Assembly: GCA_963920765.1 (NCBI GenBank)
Contig: OY987248.1
Coordinates: 8,962,539-9,026,538, forward strand
Reading direction: 5' to 3'
Source of the DNA: Ulota crispa
Lineage: Eukaryota; Streptophyta; Bryopsida; Orthotrichales; Orthotrichaceae
Length of the DNA: 64,000 bases
The translations under genes were made by a program, and so were the position numbers. The notes under the pieces are model-generated. The model worked only from the letters and a program-made list of their open reading frames with translations, did not search any database and was not told the DNA's origin. Positions 1-12,000 of this stretch are shown piece after piece. How positions within the stretch are numbered: position 1 is the first letter of the stretch; each line of letters starts with the position of its first letter.

Positions 1-1
1 T

Positions 2-3000
2 GTGGGAATTCTAGAAGACATATCTTGGAAGAAAGAGGCAGAGGAGTCGTTACGGCGGAGCGAGGAGCGGTACGTGCTGGCGGTGCGAGGCTCTAATGAC
101 GGGCTGTGGGATTGGGACATCGAATCAAACCAAGTGTTTTACTCGCAGCGCTACAAGAACATGTTAGGGTTGGGACCCACGGATGCCGCTGATAATCTCG
201 GCGTGTTTGAATCTCGACTGCATCCCAAGCACCGCGGTTTGTTTTTTCATCGCTCCTGTCCCCGCATATTTTTATATGGTTCAAAGTTGCATTGAAATTG
301 GCTTACAAGCAGTTTACCTTGGGCATTAATTTAAAAACTAATTACAAAAGCTACAATACACCAAAATGCCATGGTTATGGTATAATTTAAAAGATAAATG
401 AGTCAAGGTTTTGTATCAAGTTTCAAAATCTTAAAAATGAATGAAACATGTGTTAGTTATCAGAGTTTCAATGAGATAAGGTCAAGGTTAAGCTCAAATT
501 TGAAATTGCCCTATTATCACTTCCTCAGAGATTTTGGTCTATCATACATGATCATATTTTGTCATATTTCATCTTTGGCCTCTTTCTTTGACATGCCCTT
601 GGCCTTTGTGGTTGGTCCTCCATAAGTGCTAGCTAAGTTGACAAATTTCAGTTGTTTTTGGTATTCTATAATTGACTTTGCTGTAGCTGAGGCCTTCACA
701 CAGCTAATATGCTCTATCTTTACCAAATTTTGATCAAATGGGATAAAAACTACACTACTATCAAGTAAAGAACTTTGAGACCTTTCTTGCAATACCAATA
801 ATCCCACGTTTGAAACAAAACACCTACCAAAAAGATATAGATATTTGAAAACATAAAAGTGATTATAAGATAAGGGAGGATGCTCATAAATTGCACACCT
901 TCTCAAATGTAATTGTTCTGTACATGTTATTTTTCATAGCCTGCAACAATGTACAAGCAGTGTACGTTTGAGAAAGTGGGTGGTTTTAGACCCCTATGCC
1001 GCTTCAACTTCAAAAGTTCATAACTAATTCCACAAAGCTTCAAAAGATATGAAACAACTTGGGTTAGATGCCAATTCCTGTTGTCTTTCACGGAAAATTT
1101 ACTGAAAAGAAGTTTCAGCCCTTAGATGGTCGGTTTATGAGCAGGAGTGATAACTGCCTGTATGGCTGAACGCAGTGTTGAATGTATACTGTTTGAACCG
1201 CAGAGTCTGTGTTGGCCACGATGAACGCGTACCTGGCGACCAACAGCGCGGAGTCGCCGCCCTTCGACGTGGAGACGCTGCTGCAGACGGGCGTCGGCGG
1301 CTGCTACAACTGGTTCCGAGTGCGCGGGCAGGCGTTGTGGAACAAGCACGGCAAACCCGTGCGCATGGCGGGCTCCATCACCGACATCACGGAGCGGCGG
1401 AACTGGGAAGAGGAGCAAGCCCGCTTGATTGCCAACCTCGCCGTTGCTCGCGACAAGGCTGAGAAAGCTGCCAAAGCCAGATCCGAGTTCCTCGCTGTGA
1501 GTAATTAACGCACCCCCAATTCCTCTTCTCCCTCCTGATTTAGGGTTTAGGGTTTAGGGCCCTAGGGCTTTAGGAATTAGGTCATGACATGGTTTAAATT
1601 GAACTTGCAAGCTAGAATTTTTACCAGCTCAACTTCGGTAATTTTACTTCAAAGATGACACTTTGGAGTATTTGACGCTGCATACAATCTTTGATTCATA
1701 TTAATGTTAGGGTCTATTAATATTTTAGTGGTCACGCTACTTTAGTAACAATGCTAATACTAAAAAATGCAAAAAAAAGGCATAGTTAGCTCAAAAAGCA
1801 AAACTTGATCCTTCTGAAATTTCATTTGGTAACCATACAGTCTTCAAATAGTGTTGTAATTTTTTTTGTCATACCCTTCAAAGTCCCACTTTCACTTGTT
1901 AGTTCAAAGATATACTAAAAGATTTAAATAATGAAGGTTTTAGACTTCATTTCCACCTCAACCTTGAAGGAGCAGTTGAGCAGTCAAACGAGTACATTGT
2001 GGGGTTTAATTTGTTGAGTGCAAGAAAATTTCGGTAAGCAAGTGAGGTTGATTATTGAATTTCATGTCGATTTTAGGCATTGCAAGACACTTTGGTTTTT
2101 TTTCTACTTACACATGTTCATGCAATTCACCGAATTACCTTGCTGCATAATGTTAAGAGCTGATATGGGCAAAATAGTTGTACTTTAAGGGGTTCAGAGT
2201 AATATAGCAAGTACAGTGAAGAATGGCAAGGACTGGGTTCTAATCGTCCTCCGAGTCAAAACCCTACATGGGCATCATGGCTGTAGGCAGTGATCTCAGA
2301 TTTTGTTTCCATAATTTGCTTACGTGGCTATAAAAACACTGCTAAATGTGCTAAATATACTCAAATTCAACACTTCATGGGATCCGCATTTTTTTTTGCC
2401 GCAAAAAACAATATTAGTAGAGGTTTTGCAACAGTAGCCACATTTGTGAACAGTGGTTTGAAGGGTGACAGTTTGGTTGTGATGCTGAGCTTCGAACCAG
2501 AGGTGACAAATGTGAATTTTTCATAAGTACCTCAAGTTGCTATAAAGACACTGCTAAATGTGCTAAAACTTCATGTTTATCTGATCTTCATACAATTTTC
2601 ATACTTGCATTTTTTTTGTTTTTTTGGGTTGAAGCTTTGTTTTGGCCACATTTGTGGAACCTGTTTCTGACCATTGCTATTTTTATGGTATCCAAGTCTT
2701 TTTGTAGCAATAAAAACAACCATTAGTAGAAGTTATGCAATAATAGCCACAATTGTGAACACTGGTTTGAAGGTGACAGTTTGGTCGTGATGCTGAGCTT
2801 CTAACCAGAGGTGCCAACTGTGAATTGCTAAATGTGCTAAAACTTCATGTTTAACACTCTGATCTCATACATATTTCATACTTATATGTTTTGTTTTGTT
2901 TTGTTTTTGTAGAACCTTTTGTTCTAGCCACGCTTGTGAAACCTGTTTGTGACCATTGCTATTTTTATGGTATCCACGTATTCTTTGTAGCAATAAAAAG

Positions 3001-6000
3001 AAAGGTTAGTCGAAGTTTTGCAACAAGAGCCACATTTGTGTACACTGGGTTTGAAGGTGACAGTTTGGTCGTGATGCTGAGCTTCTAACCAGAGGTGCCA
3101 ACTGTGAATTGCTAAATGATTGTGCTAAAACTTCATGTTAAACGCTCTGATCTTCAAACATTTTTCATACTTTTATTTTCTTTGTTTTTTATGAGCTTCT
3201 AACCAGAGTTGCCAAATGTGAATTTTCACAAGTACCTCAAGTGGCTATAAAGACATTGCTAAATGCGCTAAAACTTCATGTTTGACACACTGATCTTCAA
3301 ACACACATTTTTCATGCTTTTTTTTCTCTGTTTTTTTGAGCTTCTGTCCAGAGGTGCCAACTGTGAATTTTCATAAGTACCTCAAGTGGCTATATTGACA
3401 CTGCTAAATGTGCTAGAACTTCATGTTCAACACACTGCTCCAAACATTTTTCACACTTTTATTTTCTTTGCTTTTCATTTTTTAAAGCTTAAGTTTTGTT
3501 TTCGCCACATTTTTGTGAAACCGTTTTGCTGTTTTTGGCAGGTGATGAGCCACGAGATCCGGACGCCGTTGAACGGCGTGATAGGAATGGCGTCGGTGCT
3601 GTTGGACACGGCGCCGACGGCGGAGCAGCAGGAGTGCCTGGAGACGATCCGGACGTCGGGGGAGTGCCTGCTGTCGATCATCAACGACATCCTGGACTTC
3701 TCCAAGATCGACGCCGGCAAGCTCACCATCAGCAGCGTGCCGAGCAACCTGCGCAACGTGGTGGAGGAGGTGGGCAGCATGCTGGCGCTGCGCGTGGAGC
3801 CCAAGGGCGTCGAGATGGTGGTCCGCTACCGCCCCGCGCTCTCCGCCGTCTTCGTCGATGCCGTGCGCTTGCGGCAAGTGCTCATCAACCTCGTCGGCAA
3901 TGCCTGCAAGTTCACCCACGCGGGGACCATCGCCGTCGACGTCTCGCTCGTCTGCGAGGGCTGTCACCAGGGCTTGAATACTGGGGAGCTTCACTGCTCG
4001 CACTGCAAGTCCAACAACCCCTCCCAAATCTCCAAAAAGGTAACTCAGTTTTGCTGGACAAGCAGGTGTAGCTTTATTGATTTACTAGAGTATGGGCACA
4101 CGCTCTGCGCGAGTTGGATGTGCATGGATAATGCAACATTCGACTTTATAGAAAATCAATATTTCACAATTGGTTTTGAATTAACCATGATGCACCGTCA
4201 CTTTGGTTGTCTTTTAAAACCAAAAATAGTAATTGCCCTCATCACAATGATACTGTTTAGGAAAATTTGATGAATACCCTTGAAGTTTGCAATATTTGTA
4301 TAGATGTCCTTGGTTTTTCAAAAATTGCACAAATGCCCTTGGACCATACTTTTTAGGCGTTTCTTTTGGTGTGCACGCCACTTCCTTCTCCCTTTGTGTG
4401 CACACAAAATGGGAAAGAAGCATAGTGTGCACAAAGGGAGAAGGAAATGGCATGCACAACAAAAGAAACGCCTAAAAATTATGGTCCGAGGGCATTTGTG
4501 CAATTTTTGAAAAACCAAGGATATCTATACCAATATGGCAAACTTCAAGGGTATTCATTAAATTATCCCTACTTTTTAATATTTTACTGGGAGGTGTTTA
4601 ACATTTTGTTGGTTTTCTACCACATGGTTGGAGGGTGCTTGGTGTTTTATATCTGGGACGTCCTTTATTGCTTCAGCTTACACTAAAAAAGTTCTAAAAG
4701 ATTCTGGAAAAGGAATGGAATCAGAAATCCTCCCACTTATTAGGGGCGGTTTAGACTACGTCCCAGGTCCCATTTGACGAAGTCCCACAACATTGCAAAA
4801 TCCCATCTTTCTGAGCTAGAGAAGATGGGAAAAGATGGGACTTGGGCTAAAAGATGGGTCTGCCAAAATGCTAGATTCAATCTTGGAGTGAAGTCCCACT
4901 TTTTTTGGCGCCAAAACTTGGAAAAGTGCTGCCATGTAGGCTCCATGTAAGCAAGTGGGATGTGGGACTTGGGACATAGTTTGAAACGCAAAGTCCCGTC
5001 TTTTGCCTCTCAGCCAATCAGATTCTCAGATTTCATCAAATTTCAGTGGGACTTGGGACGTGGGACGTAGTAGTCTGAACCGCCCCTTAGTGTAGATAGA
5101 TAGATGTGCTGAACTTTGCCATTGTCAATGTAATGGAAACCCTTTGCTCAGGTTTTCCCCGTGGACGTAGCGCGAGGACTGGACGACGCCGCGCTGCCAA
5201 CCGGGTACTGGGACCCCGGCGACCCGGAGCCGATATTTGTGCACACTCCAGACAGCGGGCAACGCAGGAGCCGCGCGCTGGAGAACATCCGCGCACATAT
5301 GTCGCTGTGCGAGTCCTACAAGGGACTCACCATCGACAAGCTCGGCGCCATCGCCAAGCTCTCCAACACAGGAGATCTGTTCGCCGAAGGCATCATCATG
5401 GGGAAGTCGGATCCCATTACACAGGACTCCGACGTGGAGATGCCGGTTTTTACCAACCATAACAAGAGGAAGCGGCTCTACGGGCGGATGCAAGAGGATC
5501 AGAGCGTTGAACACCATATTAGGTAAGGTAGCAGCACTCTTAACTGTCAAATTAAGGGTTTTGAACATGATGATTATTAATAAACATCTAGCAAATTGTA
5601 GGATCCTGTTAGCAAGAGAAAAATAATGAGTTTGCACTTTTTAATGTAATATTTGGATACTGTGAGAATAAGTTGTGAATGTTTAAGGAGCCAACTACAA
5701 TTGCACCTAATACCAATACTAAGGTTTCATGTTCACATGTTGTACATTCTTGTAATTATATCTATTCACTTCCACAAATTTTCCAAGATTTTAGAGGTGA
5801 TGGTTATGGGTGTTGCTAGTTATGGATGTTGCTACCTTAAATTGAGAAGAACAGTACATTTTAAGACTTTCACTATTTTTGTCATTATGTACAATTTAGT
5901 ATTTTACAAAAAAACAAGCTTGCACTTTCTTGTACAATAGTGAAGTCTTAGTGTTTGCCTGCAAGAATTTCAAGTAATCATAACTAGGAGCTATAGCTAT

Positions 6001-9000
6001 GCCTACATATACTATATGTATGTAAGATTAACCCCTAAAGGACCAAGCAATCCATAGTAAGCAATACAATACGATGTATTTTTCTTGTATTTGGAGTGAA
6101 TCCACACCTTTATTACATTTGAGATCAACAAAGAAGTTAGAATATAGATCAATGCTGTTCTAGTGAGGTAGTCACGATCCCAAATTAAAACTTTTTGTTG
6201 GTAGCAAATGCTAGTTATACAGCTGCATGCATACTATGTACTATGGTTGCTTGATTGTTTAAGGGTTAAGGTGGAGCACAAAATGGTCCCTTCGTTTTTT
6301 TCAGTTACCTAATATGGTGTTGCTGTTGTCCGTAGCAACTACGGGGATGATAGCTCCAAACCTGTCGAAGAAGCTGAGTTGTGCACCACGCCGAGTTCGT
6401 GGTACTCTGAGCGAGGGAACGCCGACACGACGACGAACTGCGACGCTCCCACCACCAGTGGGAGTGACAGGGATTCGGACGGTGAGACCGATGCGCACGT
6501 GGCGCAGAACTCCCGCGTGGTTCGGTGGTTTCGGTTCTCGGTGATCGACACGGGCATCGGGATTGCCGCGGACATGTTGGATTCGTTGTTCGAGAAGTTC
6601 ACGCAGTGCAGTCCTAGTACCACGAGTACTTACGGTGGTACTGGTCTTGGCTTGGCTGTCTCCAAACGCCTTGTAAGTTGGCTTCCTGCTCTTCCATCTC
6701 TCCTCTGACAGTAACCCCAAATATGATTTTCTCACTTTTAGCTGAAGGGTTTATTTCTCTCAAGGTAGACAGACTCTCACCCCAGAATGCACGCAGGTAG
6801 GGAAAAATTGGCAAAAATTGGAATGAATGAATGATTTGCACACATTCATCCACTTAGCTTACTAATATAAGCTACTTTCATCCAAAATCTAGCGAACATG
6901 GTGCTTGAGTAAGGAGGAATGTGGCGATTTCATCCACTTTTTCTCACAAATTTCTTAGTGTTGGGCTAGCTAGAAGCAATTTGAGGTGAGAATTAGGCAC
7001 AAATTTGCCAAAAAAAAGATCCCTGGCTGAAGTAGCTAAAAACTCTGCTTAAAAAAAGTTAAAATTTTCAAATTTAATACAGTTAAGTTTAGAAGTTTTT
7101 TTTTTAAAGCTGCATGAAAATTTTGGTAGCAATCTTGTGAAGTTTAGCTAGTTCCAGAGATGAGTGCTCCTCTTATGTAATCTAATATAGTGATGTTTGG
7201 ATAAGGTCAACCTTTGTAAGAGAAACATTTGGATAGTGTCAAGGTCTCCTCTTTTTTTATGTTTGGATAATATCAAGGTCCTCCGATCTCTTTTTTGTGT
7301 TTTGTGTTCTAGGGGTATTTAAATAGAGTGTTTGTTTACGGTCCATGCTTGGATATGGCCAGCATTTTTTTCTCTCTTACCCGAGACATTGACCTTATCC
7401 AAGCATCATTGTAGTTGGCGAGTTAAGACTAGAACAAGAGTTTTGACCTCCCTATTTTAACTCCATGTAAGTTTTTTTAAGTGACAAGGGGATAGGGTCA
7501 ACTGAAGAGATTCCAAAAACCAAAATGGTCCTCAAAATCCAGCATTTCCTCTTGATTCCTTGGTTTTTCAAAACAAACTAGAAAAGTAAATACCCATATG
7601 AAGTGGTCGGTTATCTTAAGTTTCAGGCCTACTTTTGAAAAATTGTTTTTTCAATCTTCTAGTGTAAGTTTTACCCTTTACGCCTCCTAATGTTTTGCAT
7701 TCTCTACTATTGCACCCTTTTCCGCAGTAAAGCTCATCAAAACAGTAAAACAATGTCCGAAACCGCAACAATACTTCAGTGAGGAATTCATAACCAATGA
7801 CCCAGTGTGGAACCCAATTAGTTGACTTTACATTTAGTTGGCTAAGTACCAAAGCTTTGAAACACCATATTCGTTCAATTGGGAAAAAGGGTACACTTTG
7901 GGACTTCTGAATTTGGCATTTTGGAGAGTATTTTGGCAATTTTAAAGTGAGTGTTTTATCATAATTCCTTCAAGATCCTACATCATTGACGTAAGATCTT
8001 GAAGAAAATCATCATAACATTCACTCTACATCACCAAATTACTTTCAAAAATGCAAAATTCAGAAGTCCCAAAATGTATCCTATTTCTCAATTTAACAAA
8101 TATGGTGTTTTGAACCTTGAACTCAAGATGTAAGTCAAAGAAGAGGATTAGAAACATATTGCATTTCCTGGCGTTTTTTTTGTGGTTTCCTAGCTCTAGT
8201 TAGACGGAGTGTTTTGTATACAGTGAATGCTTGGATATCGTTTTCTTCTTGACCTTATCCAAGCATCACTATAGTGTGCGAGTGCTATAACAAGAGTTGA
8301 CTAAGTACCAAAGCCTTGAACCTTGAACTCAAAATGTAAGACAAAGAAGAGGATTGGATTTCCTGGTTGTTTTTTTGTGGTTTTTGTTGCATATTCTGGT
8401 GCCGCACTTCCTCATGTTGTTGTTGTCATGGTATCCCCAGGTGGAGCTCATGGGCGGCACCATCGGCGTGGAAAGCGAGGAAGGCAAAGGCTCGAGATTC
8501 ACGTTCACGTTGCCGCTGGAGCTCGACGCATCCTCCGAGGTACCAGACAAACCTCCCACGATCTCAACCGAGTCCACCGCCACCGACACCGCCACCGACA
8601 CTTGCTCGCACCGCCGAAAGAAGCGCGTGCTGGTAGTAGACCGGCACGAGATGACGAAAGAAGTGCTGTGTGACCAAATCCAAGCGTGGGGGTTGGACGC
8701 CACGTCCTGCAACAACGTCGACGAAGCCATGGCCATCTTGAAACACTTCCAACACCATACTAGGTAAATTGGGAAAAACAGTTCATTCTGGGACTTTCAC
8801 TATTTTTGCCGTTATGGGTATATATTAGTTTATCACAAAAAAAACAAGAGTGCATTTTCTTTTCTTGTATAATAGTGATGTCTTAGTGATTGTCTCCAAG
8901 AATTTCAATAATTACAACTTTTGAACAATAGCTATGCCTAAATTTTTGGGAATGACTAGGGAGACACCCCTATAGCCCAACTTATTAAATTTGAGATTAT

Positions 9001-12000
9001 TATTACGTTGAAATACAAAATCAAATCAAAACAATACTTTAGCACACATCTGCATCTGCAAGCATTGCAAACATAACAAACATGTCTCATTTGTGCATGG
9101 TCAAGAGTTAAAACTAGTTGTTCCCTTTGTTTGTAAGTTTAACTCTTGACCATGTCACAAATGAGACGTATTTGTTGTATGTTTGCAATGCATGCAGCAA
9201 ATGTGTGCTAAAATATTGTTTTGATTTGATTTCATATTTCAACGTAATAATAATCTTTATAGGTTGGGCTATAGGGGTGTCTCCCTAGTCGTTCCCAAAT
9301 TTTTAGAAGTGAAATTAAGGTGAAGTACAAAATGGTCCCTCCGTTTATCCCAATTCACCTAACATGGTGTTTTGACCCACACAATCAGACTCCCATTCCA
9401 AGTGGCAATCATCGAGCGCTCAGTCGTGGAGCTCTTCGGCCATGAAATGCGCAAGCTGACAACTCAACTCCCAGACATCAAACCTTTGCAACTGGTGATG
9501 CTGGGACGTGTGGCAAACAGTCTTCCCTCGCAGAGCATGCTCGTCGAGCTGGGCTGTTGCGCCAGCTTCAGCAGGCCCGCGCGTCAAGCGTACCTGCGAG
9601 ACGCGTTGTCGGTGGCGTTCTCCGGCGACGGAGACGAGAAGTTCGTCCCGACGAAACCGGACTTCTCGCTCGACATGATGCGAGCTGCGCCGAAGAACTT
9701 GCGATTCTCGTCGTCTGTCGGTAACGGCAACGGCAACGGGCGGCGCAAGAAGAGCGTTGAGCTGGTGGACAGTCCTGTTGTGGGGAGCCCCGTGTCTCAG
9801 AGTTCGTCTCTGGAGGACACCCTGGCTCGCAGCCCCAAAATTTTGGTTGTGGTACGCCCTTGCTGAATTAATACCCGGTTTTTCTACTTTTTTCTGCCTT
9901 TCTAAACACCCCCTGTTAACAAAAAAAAAAACGTAAAATAAATAAATAAATAATTGACATTCACTACATGTGAATTTTTTTTATAGCACAACTAGCAATC
10001 ATCACATATAAAAATAATTAGAAATATAAGTAGCAAGTATCACATGTAAAAAAAATGATAACTGTTCAATAAATACTAAAAAAATACTTGACAATACTCT
10101 TTGTGATTGAATTCCCCCCCTTTTACAATATCCTCCTGTCCTTCTATAATCGAATCTGCCCTAAATCTTGAACAACATATGTGAAACACTGAAAAGTCTG
10201 TTTAGGACATATAAAGTTTATAATTACATGAATAGTCCATATTTAGTTTTAGTTCAGGGAAAATGTGAAGGATACCCCTGGAATTTGCAATGTTTATACA
10301 AGTGCCCCTGATTTTATCAAAAATTGCACGAATACCCTTGGACCATAATATTCAAGCGTTTGGTTTGTTGTGCATGCTTGCTTCGTTCTCCCTTTGTGCA
10401 CATGTTTCTTTTTTTCATGTACTGCGTGTGCACATAGGGAGAAGGAAGAGGTGTTGCACAACAAGAACAAACGCTTGAAAAGTAGGGTCTGAGGATTTTT
10501 GTGCAATTTCTAATAAAACCAGGGGCACCTGTATATATATGGCAAATTTTAGGGGTATCCATCAAAAAAAATTATAATATTAATTACATGGCAACTTAAT
10601 CATAAGTAATAATCCAAAAATTGCTTAGGTTTGCAAAAGATTGGGAGGTACTTGCAAAACATCAAGAATTATGTTCAAATAAAAAGATATGAAATACTTT
10701 GAGAGTAACATATGTGAAACAGTGAAAAGTTTACAATGTTTAGGACTTAAAAAGTTCATAATTACATGAATAATGCATATTTAGTTAAAACGTGGCATAT
10801 GGGTAAAGTTTTGTGATGATACTAGTTGTTAGATTAGTGTACTTTGTATAGTTTTAGTTGAGTTTTTTAACGCAAATGCAGATGGCGTTTACCTTTTATG
10901 AATGGTAGTGTTTTTGGCATTAACTTGACGTTGCATTGGCAACTGTTGATTGATTGTCAGGAGGACAACGAAGTGAATCAAATGGTTGCGCAACGACTTC
11001 TCAACAATCTGGGCTGCTCTGTGGACGTGGCGTGCAATGGTGTGGAAGCCATTGGTTTGTTGGAGCGCTCTGATGCTTATGACATTATTTTCATGGACTG
11101 CCAAATGCCTGTAAGTTTAGCAGCACCTTTTCCCTTTTCATGTTTTATATTGTTTACTTGCAGTGAGAATGTTTTTCCAGTGTGGGACAGATTTTTAGTT
11201 TGTGTGGAGAATTTTCAAGAGCAGGAATTTTTTTGCAAATAGTCAGGGTTAAGGGTGAAACGTCCATGGTGGTCCAGAATCAATAAGAAGTGAGAAAACA
11301 ACAAACTAGTTTCAAACCCATGCATGGAAATGCGCTAGAAATTAACAGGTTTGGAAATTGGAAATGGTGTTTTGGCAAGTTTTTTTGCAAGAAGCACATG
11401 AGTTTTGGGGATTTGAGTTTCCCGAAGTCAGAAAACGTCAATTGCCATTGCCAATTTTGATGCGATGTGGAAGTTGGCCTTAAGTGGTCATGTTCGTTTG
11501 ACTCTTTTGTGATTTGTTGATATTTTTAGTACTCACAAATGGTTAAAGAAAACAAGACCACTCACAAATAAGTTTTGTTTGCCTCGTAAGCATTTATGTC
11601 ATTTTTTCAAAGATTGCCAAGATTCTTTTTCTCCATGCTTGTTTGGAAAACAGACAAACTTGTGAATCTAAGTTCTTGTGGTAACTAGAAAATCAACCAA
11701 TTACCTAAATTTTGTTAAATTAGTGGTATTCATGCGCCAAGGTTATGACATATATCTTTACTAAGGTCTAATCTCAATTAATATAGATTTTGGATTTACT
11801 TTATGCAATCTAAACCGCGCCAAACTAATGGCATATTGATGACATTACATGTCATGTATGATTCACGTTTGAGGTTGACCACTTCAGACGTGCCACCAAC
11901 TAAAAGTACTTAAATTTGGCTACAGGGGCACGTACTTCAGGTGAAAGGATAAACACTTCGACTCTTGACCAATCTCATTGCTAGTTTCCTTAACATAGCT

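Larger units (their letters stand above)
5513..6321. mobile_element. TIR element that forms kinase intron 4 (family I)
   Basis: The left terminal repeat ACACCATATTAGGTAA begins inside exon 4 (about 5512) and supplies the donor AG|GTAA. The right repeat, the complement of the same sequence, ends near 6321, just before the acceptor CAG/TAG at 6333-6335. The core (tttcactatttttg, agctatgccta, acaaaatggtccct) is shared with intron 6. Two other elements are nested in it, at 5527-5837 and 6028-6269. Confidence 0.8.

Noticed and set aside
3482-4071. Long ORFs on both strands over kinase exon 3 (181 and 191 codons)
   Set aside because: Out-of-frame readings of a GC-rich exon; the true frame carries HEIRTPLNG and the N box.
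4214-4686. Mirror-image ORFs rich in Phe and His
   Set aside because: They are the two arms of a palindromic MITE, which also gives the same peptides at 10294-10565.
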